A DNA stretch of 64,000 nt from Emticicia sp051209875. GTDB lineage: Bacteria > Bacteroidota > Bacteroidia > Cytophagales > Spirosomataceae. The translations under genes and the position numbers were made by a program. The notes under the pieces are model-generated. The model ran no database searches. It had not been told where the DNA came from and saw only the letters and a program-made list of their open reading frames with translations. The stretch lies in assembly GCF_051209875.1 (NCBI RefSeq), contig NZ_JBNTQY010000001.1, positions 2,232,001 through 2,296,000 on the forward strand, read 5' to 3'. Shown in pieces: positions 24,382 through 33,170 of the stretch; the stretch's first letter is position 1, and each line of letters begins with the position of its first letter.

Positions 24382-26904
24382 TTAAAACGGATACCCAATG
24401 GCAAAATGAAAAACAGGATAATAGTCATTACTACGACCTAATTTTAAATTATCCAGTACAAATCGCTCACCTGTTGGACGAGCAGGATCAAAAACTTTTA
24501 CACCCCAGTCGAAGCGAGCGACAAAATAATCCAAGTCAAGACGAATACCAGCTCCCGTGCCTACGGCAATTTCTTTGTAAAATCTTGTCCAATCAAAATT
24601 TGCTTGATCATATTTGGTGCTAATCTGATACCATTTCCAAACATTACCCGCATCAACAAAAAAGCCAGCATTCCAATTCCCAATAAATCTAAACATATAT
24701 TTTCGGTATTCCAGACTACCTTCCAATAAAATATCGCCAGGTTGCTGTGCAAAGTTTCTACCAATGGTTGAGCCTTGTGCCGAACCAGGCCCTATCGAGC
24801 GAGGCCTCCATGCTCGAATACTATTAGGCCCCCCAATAAAAAAGTTTTTCTCAAATGGCATCGCTTTATTGTTTCCATAAGGATGAGCCACCCCAACATT
24901 TAGTCGATAAGCTATCGCATCTCTTTTATTGAGAGGAAAGTATTTTCTGAAATCGACATTTATTTTGATGAAACGAAAATAAGCACGCTTGTTGGTATCT
25001 AAAGGAAAAACCTTGTCAATAAAATTGATTCTATTTTTATCAGGAAGAAAATTGAGCGTCGTGCCACCTGATTCTAAGAAAAGACGTAGATACCTCGCTC
25101 TGATATTTTTACCTTGTATCTGATTATTAAAAATATAAGTTGAATTGATACTCGATACAAATTGTGGGTCGAACAAGACTCTCAGATTTTGATTAAGATT
25201 CAAAACTGCATTAAAACTCGAATCTTTATAAGGTGTATTAATCAAATTAATATCAAATGGTGAAATCAGAATCGTTTCATATTTAGACCTTTGCCAAGAA
25301 TAGTTCCCAGTCAAACGAAAAACCTGTCTTTCAAATAGCCTTTGTTTGGAGTTATTAAAACTGATGGCTAATTGTGTACGCGGATTTTTTAGACTTAATA
25401 AATTTGCAAATCGGCTAATGAAAATTATTTTTGGAAAGTTGATTGCCAAATTTGCTCCTAATTCCCTGCTTCGTTGTACGGTAGAATCCAAACCTGGTTG
25501 TCCTTCTAAATTTGCACGAAGCCCCAACTCCGTAGTTTCTAAAACACTTAAAAGGTTTCTTGCTCTTAATGAAACACTTGCTCCACCACCCAAAATATTA
25601 TTAATATTGTTGACATCAAAATTGTAAGCAGCCGTATATTTCGGATTTGTCGGAGCAATAATATCTGCTCGTAATTTATTGTTTGGTAATTGAGTAAAAC
25701 GAACATTCGCAAAAGCAAACTGGTCAAGTCCATATAATTGCCGATTAGTTTCATTAACCAAAGAGGCCTTGAAAAGTTGATTAGGGCGAATCAAAATCTT
25801 TTTATCTAAGAGTTTAACAGGAAATCTTTTACCTATAAAAGTATATTTGATACCATTTAAACTACTTTCTGTAGTATCAATCGTTGCTTCGGTTGAAGCA
25901 TCAGCCGAAACAAAATGCACAGATTCTAAAAAAAACTGTTCATGTTGTTCCTTTTGAGGGGGATTAGCTACTTTTATTTTTACATCTACAAGGTATTTTC
26001 TTTTAACATTGATTGTATCAATTTCAGCTAAAATATAGTTTTTTGCAATAAAATTATAATAACCATTATCTTTTAATAGGATTTCAATTCTGCTCTTTTC
26101 CAGCTCAATTTTATTAAAATCAACATTTTCATTTACCTTAATAAAACTTTCTGTAAGAGACTTTCGAGTCAAAGTATCAACTTTTAAATCTTCAATTTCA
26201 TAATTAATATGATCAATTTTATAAGCATTTTGTTCGTTGACTAAATAGCTGACTTTTATTCTACGATTAGCATTTTTTGTGCTATAATTAGTCGTTGCCG
26301 AATCAATCTGATAGTTAACTTTATTATCAAAATACCCCTTTCGGAATAAATATTTATTGATTTTTTCGGTTGTTCCTTTAATGGCACTTTCAGTGATTTT
26401 AGCTGGAGGTTCACCTACATTTTTCATCCACCAGTTTTCACGAGTGTCAAGTCTGTCTTGAAAACTTTGAGCTTTTGATTGGTATTTCTTGCGTTTTTTC
26501 TCAACTCTTAAATCAAAATTGGCAGTTGTTGGTGTAGCCTGTAATCGTGCATTCCATTTTTTGAAACGCTCTAATATTTTATCTTCATTATAAAAACTTT
26601 TTCCAAGATTATAAAACCAAACGTATGGTGTGAAGTACAGAATCCTTCGATTAGGTTTTTGAGTAGGGGGAATTAATAATTCAAGTTCTTCAGTTGAAAT
26701 TTGTTTATTACCTTTGAATTCAAAACTATTCAAACGATATTCGTCCCGCTCTAATTGTACCTGACGAGTACAAGATGAAAGGAATAGTATCAAGCAGAAA
26801 GAAAATATAATTTTATTATCAAAATTTTGCTTCAAAAATAGGTAAGTTGCCCAATTTTTAAGAGGTTTTTTTTTATAATTAAGTTGAATAATCTTATAAA
26901 TCAT
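24382..26904 (-). CDS. tamL: TamL/BamA-family outer membrane assembly lipoprotein
   Basis: The 840-residue protein has a lipoprotein signal ending LFLSSC (Cys45 from this start), POTRA-type repeats (about 55-450; first one NSFEFKGNKQISTEELELLI) and a C-terminal 16-strand-type barrel with GGPNSIRAWRPRSIGPGS, the Omp85 loop motif G-G-x-x-S-I/V-R-G/A-(W/F/Y). It ends in an aromatic HFAIGYPF. Lipidated TamA homologues named TamL are typical of Bacteroidota and work with TamB in inserting outer membrane proteins. A TTG codon at 26835 would give a more usual 22-residue signal sequence and a wider gap to the divergent gene, so the true start is uncertain. Confidence 0.85.
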   Translation of the reverse strand: MIYKIIQLNYKKKPLKNWATYLFLKQNFDNKIIFSFCLILFLSSCTRQVQLERDEYRLNSFEFKGNKQISTEELELLIPPTQKPNRRILYFTPYVWFYNLGKSFYNEDKILERFKKWNARLQATPTTANFDLRVEKKRKKYQSKAQSFQDRLDTRENWWMKNVGEPPAKITESAIKGTTEKINKYLFRKGYFDNKVNYQIDSATTNYSTKNANRRIKVSYLVNEQNAYKIDHINYEIEDLKVDTLTRKSLTESFIKVNENVDFNKIELEKSRIEILLKDNGYYNFIAKNYILAEIDTINVKRKYLVDVKIKVANPPQKEQHEQFFLESVHFVSADASTEATIDTTESSLNGIKYTFIGKRFPVKLLDKKILIRPNQLFKASLVNETNRQLYGLDQFAFANVRFTQLPNNKLRADIIAPTNPKYTAAYNFDVNNINNILGGGASVSLRARNLLSVLETTELGLRANLEGQPGLDSTVQRSRELGANLAINFPKIIFISRFANLLSLKNPRTQLAISFNNSKQRLFERQVFRLTGNYSWQRSKYETILISPFDINLINTPYKDSSFNAVLNLNQNLRVLFDPQFVSSINSTYIFNNQIQGKNIRARYLRLFLESGGTTLNFLPDKNRINFIDKVFPLDTNKRAYFRFIKINVDFRKYFPLNKRDAIAYRLNVGVAHPYGNNKAMPFEKNFFIGGPNSIRAWRPRSIGPGSAQGSTIGRNFAQQPGDILLEGSLEYRKYMFRFIGNWNAGFFVDAGNVWKWYQISTKYDQANFDWTRFYKEIAVGTGAGIRLDLDYFVARFDWGVKVFDPARPTGERFVLDNLKLGRSNDYYPVFHFAIGYPF

Positions 26905-26930
26905 ATAATCTTTGTCAAAAATCGAATACT

Positions 26931-27680
26931 ATGTTTTCAAAACAACAGCAAAAATACGTTCAATCTTTGCAAATTAAAAAATATCGGCAAGAACACCAAC
27001 GTTTTTTGGTAGAGGGGGCAAAAAGTGTAGTTGAATTATTAGCTGCTGACTTCGAAATAGAGTTATTATTATGTACTGAAAAGTTCTTTATTGAAAACGA
27101 AAAAAAACTCAAAAAAATATCTGTAGAACAAATATCTCAGTCAGAACTTGAAAAATTAGGCACTTTACAGAGTAATGATGCGGCATTGGCTGTGGTTAAA
27201 ATGCGTGAAAATGGTTTTTTGATGGCAGATGAAAAAGAATTTGTATTGATTTTAGATGATATTCGTGATCCTGGTAATTTAGGAACTATTTTACGCATTG
27301 CTGATTGGTATGGTATCAAAAAAGTCGTTTGTTCATTAAATACGGTTGATTTTTATAATCCTAAAGTCATTTCAGCTTCGATGGGTTCGTTTACAAGAAT
27401 AAAAGCTTATTATTCTGAAATTTCAAAATATATTGAAAATATTGATAAAATAAAAAATATTGAAATTATTGGAACATTTTTAAGTAGTGAAAATGTGCAT
27501 CATTTTGATTTTCCACCGAGTGGCTATATTGTTTTGGGTAATGAGTCAAATGGAATTAGCGATGAGGTTGAAAAATTTATTACAAAGAAAATAACAATTC
27601 CACGTTTTGGACAAGCTGAATCATTGAATGTAGGGATTGCTACTGCTGTTGTTTTGGATAATTTGAAGAGAAGAGAATAA
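26931..27680 (+). CDS. SpoU/TrmH-family RNA 2'-O-methyltransferase
   Basis: The 249-residue protein has an N-terminal substrate-binding domain (about 1-95) and a trefoil-knot SPOUT domain with the three family motifs: ILDDIRDPGNLGTILRIAD (motif 1), VLGNESNGIS (motif 2) and AESLNVGIATAVVL (motif 3). It would methylate a 2'-hydroxyl of tRNA or 23S rRNA; the exact base is not predictable. It is transcribed divergently from tamL and ends just before a bidirectional terminator hairpin. Confidence 0.9.
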   Translation: MFSKQQQKYVQSLQIKKYRQEHQRFLVEGAKSVVELLAADFEIELLLCTEKFFIENEKKLKKISVEQISQSELEKLGTLQSNDAALAVVKMRENGFLMADEKEFVLILDDIRDPGNLGTILRIADWYGIKKVVCSLNTVDFYNPKVISASMGSFTRIKAYYSEISKYIENIDKIKNIEIIGTFLSSENVHHFDFPPSGYIVLGNESNGISDEVEKFITKKITIPRFGQAESLNVGIATAVVLDNLKRRE

Positions 27681-27684
27681 AAAC

Positions 27685-27720
27685 AAAAAAACATCGTTTG
27701 CTGAAAACGATGTTTTTTTT
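27685..27720. terminator. Bidirectional terminator between the RNA methylase and mltD
   Basis: AAACATCGTTT and AAACGATGTTT arms are separated by GCTGA and flanked by A-runs on the left and eight T on the right. The A/T runs make it usable by both convergent genes. Confidence 0.85.
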
Positions 27721-27740
27721 TAAAATGAATAGGAAAGGAA

Positions 27741-29303
27741 CTATGATACAATTTTTAATTTTTGACCTTTTTTAACAGAGTTTGATCTCAATCCATTCAT
27801 TTTTTTGATTTTTTCAACAGAAATACCACCATAGCGTTGAGAAATACTCCAAAGTGTATCACCTCTTTGTACTACATGATATTTAGGCTTACGTTTTTCG
27901 ATTTCATATTTTGACTTTCTTTCTGCTTTAATTGTTCGCTCAACTTCCACAACCTCTTCATCATCATCCAAAATAACTAATTTTTGACCAACCATAATTT
28001 TTGATGACTTGAGTTTGTTCCACGTTTTCAAATCATACATATCTACATCAAACTTATCAGCGATTTTATTTAGAACATCGCCTCTTCTTACAGTATAAGT
28101 TTTTTTCTTTACTTTATGAATCTTCTTAATATCGTCTTCAACTTTGGCTGGTTTGTCCAAATCTTCTACGATTGTTTCTTCGTTATTTTTTTCGCTGGCT
28201 GATGATGAATAATTAGCGTTTCCTCCAATGATTACGACACCAGACTCCGTATTATTTGATGCCAAGATTATGCGTTCTGTTCCCTGTCTTTGTGCTGAAT
28301 CTAAAATCATTTGACGATTAGCATCGAAGTAAGCAAAACTTTCAGCTGGTATTTTTAGCTCAAAACCTCTTGAATGATTAGGTAAAGTTCCTTTCAATAT
28401 TTGAGGATTAAGTTTTTGAATATCATCAATACTAATACCGCTTACATTCGAGAAAGTTTCAATATCCAAAAATCCGTCAATCATAACAGTTTCTGTTGGA
28501 ACTGGCTCCATAATTTCTTCTGGAAAAATTCCATACTCATCAGCATGATTCATCATGTACATAATGGCCGTAAATTGTGGCACATACGCACGTGTATCTT
28601 TGTGCAAATAAGGGTGTAATTGCCAATAATCTTTGACATTTCCTGCTCTACGAATGGCACGACGAAGGTTGCCTGGACCAGTATTATATGAAGCTAAAAC
28701 TAATTCCCAATCTCCAAAAATATTATAAAGTTGTCTAAAATATTTACAAGCAGCTTCTGTTGACTTTTCAATATCCATACGTTCATCAACAAACTCATTT
28801 ACACGTAGGCCAAAATCTCCGCCAGTAGGTTTCATAAATTGCCAAAGACCTACAGCTTTAGCATGAGAGATGGCTTTTGGATTCAGACCTGATTCAAGCA
28901 TTGATAGGTATTTCAATTCATCAGGCATATTATATTTTGCTAAATATTTCTCAAAAATAGGAAAATAAAAATTCTTCCTTTCAAGCATTTTCTTTGTAAA
29001 ACTTGGCTTTTTGAAGATAAAATAATCTACAAAACTATGTACGGTAGCATTATATTGTAAAGGAATAGAGCGTTGCATTTTTTGAAAACCTTCACGTACT
29101 TTATTCACATCAGCAGTAGGAATAAAAGCCTCTACGGTCGGTAAATCTTCAACTAATGAATCTTCGGGAGAGACAGTAATAGCTTCTTGTGGAATAACTG
29201 ACTGTGCTTGAGTGATGAAACTTGAGCAGTTGAGTAAACCAGTCAGAATGAATAGCGAAATGCTGCCCAGCGAAGTGTCGCTCAATTTCTTGAATTTTTT
29301 CAT
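27741..29303 (-). CDS. mltD: MltD-type lytic transglycosylase with two LysM domains
   Basis: The 520-residue exported protein has a signal peptide (about 1-34), an SLT lysozyme-like domain (about 115-240) with catalytic Glu137 in LSMLESGLNPKAIS, GLWQFMKPT and LASYNTGPGNLRRA motifs, and two C-terminal LysM modules (YTVRRGDVLNKIADKF near 415; YHVVQRGDTLWSISQRY near 474). It cleaves peptidoglycan glycan strands to 1,6-anhydromuropeptides, and the LysM modules bind the wall. A low-complexity charged linker joins the parts. It is separated from gatA by 163 AT-rich bases. Confidence 0.93.
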   Translation of the reverse strand: MKKFKKLSDTSLGSISLFILTGLLNCSSFITQAQSVIPQEAITVSPEDSLVEDLPTVEAFIPTADVNKVREGFQKMQRSIPLQYNATVHSFVDYFIFKKPSFTKKMLERKNFYFPIFEKYLAKYNMPDELKYLSMLESGLNPKAISHAKAVGLWQFMKPTGGDFGLRVNEFVDERMDIEKSTEAACKYFRQLYNIFGDWELVLASYNTGPGNLRRAIRRAGNVKDYWQLHPYLHKDTRAYVPQFTAIMYMMNHADEYGIFPEEIMEPVPTETVMIDGFLDIETFSNVSGISIDDIQKLNPQILKGTLPNHSRGFELKIPAESFAYFDANRQMILDSAQRQGTERIILASNNTESGVVIIGGNANYSSSASEKNNEETIVEDLDKPAKVEDDIKKIHKVKKKTYTVRRGDVLNKIADKFDVDMYDLKTWNKLKSSKIMVGQKLVILDDDEEVVEVERTIKAERKSKYEIEKRKPKYHVVQRGDTLWSISQRYGGISVEKIKKMNGLRSNSVKKGQKLKIVS

Positions 29304-29466
29304 TTTGGTACTTTTTGCGAATTATAATTCACAGAATTATGAGTTATAGGAAAGTTAATCTCTCCCAAAAATAATTTATTCTTATTTTTTTGTCAAGTAT
29401 TTCTTGATTTTTATTTTATATTTTCAATTAATTCTGAAAATATTGTTTTTTCAGAATTATCTAATA

Positions 29467-30879
29467 TTAAAGCAATTTAGCAAAAGCGAGCATTTCTACC
29501 TCATCAAAATTCTTGCCAAGAATCTGTAATCCTATGGGTAAACCTTCCGAATTTACTCCATTTGGAATTGAAATACAAGGATTTCCAATCACATTGGCTT
29601 GTACTGTAAATATGTCCATCAAAAACATTTTAAGTTGATCATCTGATTTTTCACCAATCTTTACAGCCGGGGTAGGGGTGGTTGGTGAAATCAGAAAATC
29701 ATATTTGGACAAAATTTCATCAGTTGATTCTTTTATTAAACGTCGAACCTGCTGTGCTTTCGTATAATAAGCATCATAATAATCTGCACTCAATACGAAT
29801 GTACCTAAAATAATCCTTCTTCTGACCTCTGCCCCAAAGCCTTCAGAACGAGATTTTTTGTAGAGTTGCTCTAAATTTTTCACACCAGAAGCACGATGCC
29901 CGAAGCGTACACCATCGAATCTTGAAAGATTTGAACTTGCTTCGGCAGTTGTCAAGATATAATAGGTGGGAAGTAAATATTTCATTAAAGGATAATCTAC
30001 AGCCTCAACAATATGACCTTGGTCTTTTAACCATGCGATTTTTTCAAAAGTTTTAGCCCTCACATCTTCGTCTAAACCTTCACTTTCAAGTGCTTCACGC
30101 ATGTAGGCAAGACGGTATTGTTTTTTGGGAGTAAGATTGGTAGAATATTCGGGTACTGGTAAATGCGAAACAGTACTATCATGATCGTCAGCCCCTGCAA
30201 TAATTTCAAGTAAAAGTGCGGCATCTTCGATATTATTGGTGATTGGCCCAATGCAATCAAATGAAGAAGCATAAGCAATCAATCCCCAACGTGAAACCCG
30301 TGAATAAGTTGGTTTGAGGCCAACTACGCCACAAAACGCAGCTGGTTGTCGAACAGATCCACCAGTATCCGAACCTAGCGATGCTAAACACATATCAGCT
30401 TGTACAGCCACTGCCGAGGCTCCCGATGAACCACCTGGGACACGAGTTGGGTCAGCAAAATTACGAGTTGGACCAAAAGCAGAGTTTTCGTTTGATGAAC
30501 CCATCGCAAATTCGTCACAGTTTTGACGACCAATAATGATCGCATCTTCAGCAATGATTCGCTCGACTGCTGTAGCTGTAAATTGTGACTGAAAGCCATT
30601 TAAAATCTTACTAGATGCTTGTAAACCATGATTTTCATAAGCCAAAACATCTTTCAAGCCAATCACCATGCCTGCCAAGCGTTTAGCGGTGCCATTTTTT
30701 ATTTTTTCATCAATTTCTGCAGCTTTTTGAAGAGCCTCTTCTCCATAAACATCAAGAAAAACATTGAGGTTTTTATTGGCTTCAATTCGTTCTAAATAGT
30801 ATTTTACTAAGGCTACACAATTAGTCTCATTGTTTGCTATGGCTTGCTTTATTTCTTTAAAAGAATTGTATTTGGTCAT
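29467..30879 (-). CDS. gatA: Glutamyl-tRNA(Gln)/aspartyl-tRNA(Asn) amidotransferase subunit A
   Basis: The 470-residue protein is a GatA amidase. The Ser-cisSer-Lys catalytic triad is visible at Lys76 (GLKDVL), Ser151 (PGGSSGAS) and Ser175 (DTGGSVRQPAAFCG). These are offset by three from the Staphylococcus GatA numbering. With GatB and GatC it frees ammonia from Gln and amidates Glu-tRNA(Gln) or Asp-tRNA(Asn). gatB and gatC are not in the window, which is usual outside Firmicutes. It follows tatA, but a hairpin lies between them. Confidence 0.93.
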   Translation of the reverse strand: MTKYNSFKEIKQAIANNETNCVALVKYYLERIEANKNLNVFLDVYGEEALQKAAEIDEKIKNGTAKRLAGMVIGLKDVLAYENHGLQASSKILNGFQSQFTATAVERIIAEDAIIIGRQNCDEFAMGSSNENSAFGPTRNFADPTRVPGGSSGASAVAVQADMCLASLGSDTGGSVRQPAAFCGVVGLKPTYSRVSRWGLIAYASSFDCIGPITNNIEDAALLLEIIAGADDHDSTVSHLPVPEYSTNLTPKKQYRLAYMREALESEGLDEDVRAKTFEKIAWLKDQGHIVEAVDYPLMKYLLPTYYILTTAEASSNLSRFDGVRFGHRASGVKNLEQLYKKSRSEGFGAEVRRRIILGTFVLSADYYDAYYTKAQQVRRLIKESTDEILSKYDFLISPTTPTPAVKIGEKSDDQLKMFLMDIFTVQANVIGNPCISIPNGVNSEGLPIGLQILGKNFDEVEMLAFAKLL

Positions 30880-30907
30880 TTTTAAATCGTATTATGTAAA
30901 AACAAAA

Positions 30908-30945
30908 AACAACAGCCACTCAGTTTTAGACTGAGTGCTGTTGTT
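30908..30945 (-). terminator. Terminator hairpin between tatA and gatA
   Basis: AACAACAGC(C)ACTCAG pairs with CTGAGTGCTGTTGTT through about 15 pairs with a single bulged base. On the minus strand it is followed by a TTTTTTG run. It fits termination of tatA transcripts, which would leave gatA dependent on read-through or a promoter within the 29 bases before it. Confidence 0.65.
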
Positions 30946-30951
30946 AAGACT

Positions 30952-30998
30952 GTTGCCTAAGCTATGTCGGCTACTGCCTGAGCAGAGTCGAAGGCAAC
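30952..30998. repeat. REP-like element with TGAGCAGAGTCGAAG core
   Basis: GTTGCCT at 30952-30958 and AGGCAAC at 30992-30998 enclose CTGAGCAGAGTCGAAGGC. I recall this TGAGCnnAGTCGAAG word as a common interspersed repeat in Bacteroidota. It resembles the element near 38711-38736. Confidence 0.5.
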
Positions 30999-31006
30999 AC
31001 AAAAAC

Positions 31007-31183
31007 TTACTTATCTTCTGAAGTTGCTTTTTCGATGTTTTCTTTAACTTCTTTTGTTGCATCCTTAAACTCACGAATCCCTTTGCCTAATCCACGAGCC
31101 AATTCAGGGAGTTTTTTTGCACCAAAAAAGAAAAGAACAACAACCAAAATCAAAATCATTTCTGTACTTCCAAGACCGAACAT
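31007..31183 (-). CDS. tatA: Twin-arginine translocase subunit TatA/TatE
   Basis: This 58-residue protein is shorter than usual annotation thresholds. It has the family layout: a short N-terminal stretch with GLGSTEMILILVVVLFFFG as single membrane helix (about 6-21), the hinge G21, then AKKLPELARGLGKGIREFK as the amphipathic helix, and an acidic-basic tail. TatA oligomerises to let folded proteins with twin-arginine signals cross the inner membrane. TatC is not in the window. It is transcribed after the DUF1232 gene and before gatA. Confidence 0.93.
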   Translation of the reverse strand: MFGLGSTEMILILVVVLFFFGAKKLPELARGLGKGIREFKDATKEVKENIEKATSEDK

Positions 31184-31287
31184 AATATTATTTATTTAAA
31201 GTGTTTTTTGACTATTAGTTATCTGTAAACAAAACTTTTCTACTACAAATGTAAAAGTAAATTAGTAATTAAAAAATTAATTTCTTC

Positions 31288-31728
31288 TTAAACTTTAATA
31301 GGCTGGGCTTTTTTCCATTGCTCAAACTTGTTCAGCTCGCCATCAATACTATTGATAATAAACATCAATAAAGCCACGTCGTCAGTGAGTCCGATATATG
31401 GCAAAAAATCTGGTATTATATCAATTGGAGAAATAAAATAAATGAATCCCGCAATGATTTTTAATAAGTTAGGTAACTCAATTTGCCGGTATTCTCCTGT
31501 GGCATAGGCTTTGATGAGATTTCCGAGTAAAGTAACTTTTTCTCGAATAACATCAAATACTCCTCCAACACCCATTTTTTGGGTTTTTTGTAGGGCATTA
31601 CGTAAAAGTTTTAGTAATCCATTGGCATTTTTTGCAATTCGAGGAGCTTTCCTCAAAGCAATTTTATAAAATGTGGATTCTAAAATTTTAGTTAATAGAT
31701 CTTTTGTGTTGGAACTAATGGTACTCAT
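31288..31728 (-). CDS. DUF1232 (YkvA-type) protein
   Basis: The 146-residue protein contains the DUF1232 core FIYFISPIDIIPDFLPYIGLTDDVALLMFII, with the conserved S-P-I/x-D-x-I/P-D motif, at about residues 90-125. DUF1232 proteins are small membrane-associated proteins of unknown function. The N-terminal half is basic and helical. It precedes tatA on the same strand with a 104-base gap. Confidence 0.85.
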   Translation of the reverse strand: MSTISSNTKDLLTKILESTFYKIALRKAPRIAKNANGLLKLLRNALQKTQKMGVGGVFDVIREKVTLLGNLIKAYATGEYRQIELPNLLKIIAGFIYFISPIDIIPDFLPYIGLTDDVALLMFIINSIDGELNKFEQWKKAQPIKV

Positions 31729-32052
31729 TTTTGCAAGCTATTTTATTATTATCGTTTGAGTTATAATCTACAAACGTAAAAAACCATAAAAATTATCCAT
31801 AAATTACAAAAATTAGAAAAAAAACATTCAAATACATTGTTTTGTATTAGTTTTGCCCAATAAATTTGGCTTTGATTGAGAAGGTAGGCTGATTTAGCAA
31901 TATTTTGTATAAAGCAGCATATCAGAAAGGTTAAATTTAATTTAAAATATTTCTAAAGCTTCATGTTCAAACTAATCCCAGAACATGAATTAATTTCTAA
32001 AAATTCTCCTATCGAGCTTGGGGTAGCAAACGAATAGGGGCTATAAAATTAT
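31729..32052 (+). other. Divergent promoter and leader region before mdh
   Basis: This 324-base gap separates the minus-strand DUF1232 gene from mdh. It contains a -7-like TAGTTTTG at 31848-31855 and a 9-base perfect inverted repeat (TTCATGTTC at 31960-31968, GAACATGAA at 31981-31989). That would leave a leader of about 190 bases in the mdh transcript. No short coding frame or known RNA motif was recognised. Confidence 0.5.
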
Positions 32053-32991
32053 ATGAAAGTAACAGTAGTAGGTGCAGGTGCAGTTGGTGCAACCACCGCC
32101 GATAACATTGCTCGTAAACAGATAGTTGACGAAGTAGTATTGCTCGACATCAAAGCTGGTGTAGCTGAAGGAAAAGCAATGGATTTGATGCAAACAGCAT
32201 CATTGGAAGGCTTCGATACAAAAATTATTGGTTCAACTAATGACTATGCAAAAACTGCTAAGTCGGATGTAGTTGTAATCACTTCAGGGCTACCTCGTAA
32301 ACCTGGTATGACTCGTGAAGAATTAATAGGAATTAATGCTGGTATTGTAAGAGGAGTTGTTACTCAAATCTTAGAGCATTCTCCAAAAGCTATTTTATTG
32401 ATAGTATCAAATCCAATGGATACGATGACTTATTTGGCTTTGCAAGTTGCTCAGTCGATGGGTGTAAACAAAAAGCGTGTGATTGGTATGGGCGGAGCTT
32501 TAGATTCTTCTCGTTTCCGTTATTATTTATCACAAGCAACTGGTTTTGCTCAAAATGATATTCATGGACAAGTAATCGGTGGACATGGTGACACCACAAT
32601 GATTCCATTGACTCGTTTAGCTACCGTAAATAGTATTCCTGTAAGCCGATTCCTTGATAAGGAAGTACTTGCTAAAGTTGCTGCTGATACAATGGTTGGT
32701 GGTGCTACGCTTACTGGTTTGTTAGGAACTTCAGCATGGTATGCTCCAGGTATTGCAGCATGTTCGATCGTTGAAGCAATCATTCGTGACGAAAAACGTA
32801 TTATTCCTTCGAGTGTTTATTTGAATGGAGAATATGGTCAAAAAGATATTTGTATGGGTGTACCAGTGGTAATTGGTAGAAACGGTTGGGAAAAAATTAT
32901 CAATTTACGCCTTAGCCAAGAAGAACAAGCAGCGTTTGCAAAATCGGCTGATGCAGTTAGAAATATGAACTCGGTATTGAGTACATTATAA
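32053..32991 (+). CDS. mdh: Malate dehydrogenase (LDH-like type)
   Basis: The 312-residue enzyme has the NAD-binding VVGAGAVGATTADN at the N-terminus, Asp32 (VLLDIKAG) for NAD preference, the substrate loop GLPRKPGMTREE with Arg82 and Arg88, Arg154 and catalytic His178 in GGHGDTTMIP. Arg at position 82 marks a malate rather than a lactate dehydrogenase. It interconverts malate and oxaloacetate in the TCA cycle in the cytoplasm. It is monocistronic, with a long leader and a strong terminator. Confidence 0.95.
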   Translation: MKVTVVGAGAVGATTADNIARKQIVDEVVLLDIKAGVAEGKAMDLMQTASLEGFDTKIIGSTNDYAKTAKSDVVVITSGLPRKPGMTREELIGINAGIVRGVVTQILEHSPKAILLIVSNPMDTMTYLALQVAQSMGVNKKRVIGMGGALDSSRFRYYLSQATGFAQNDIHGQVIGGHGDTTMIPLTRLATVNSIPVSRFLDKEVLAKVAADTMVGGATLTGLLGTSAWYAPGIAACSIVEAIIRDEKRIIPSSVYLNGEYGQKDICMGVPVVIGRNGWEKIINLRLSQEEQAAFAKSADAVRNMNSVLSTL

Positions 32992-33005
32992 TTAGATTTT
33001 ACTTT

Positions 33006-33049
33006 TAAAAAGACTCATAGAAACTAAATGGTTTTTATGAGTCTTTTTT
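33006..33049 (+). terminator. mdh terminator
   Basis: AAAAAGACTCATAGAAAC pairs with GTTTTTATGAGTCTTTTT with one mismatch around TAAATG and ends in a T-run. It is a canonical intrinsic terminator, and its flanking A-run could also work on the other strand. Confidence 0.85.
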
Positions 33050-33170
33050 ATATTTAATTTTTATAAAAAGCAATCGGTGAGGTTAAAACAAGTTAGCATA
33101 TTTTTCATCAAGTTCGATTTTTTTTGACCTGAATTTCCTGTAATTTGCACAAAATTTATCGAATAAAATT

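Noticed and set aside
30314..30526. Plus-strand frame of 70 residues antisense to gatA
   Set aside because: Rich in Pro, Ala and Arg, with no recognisable domain; it is the shadow of a strongly conserved gene on the other strand.
30892..31074. Minus-strand frame of 60 residues overlapping tatA
   Set aside because: It runs through the tatA coding region in a different frame and into the terminator hairpin; tatA itself explains the conservation.
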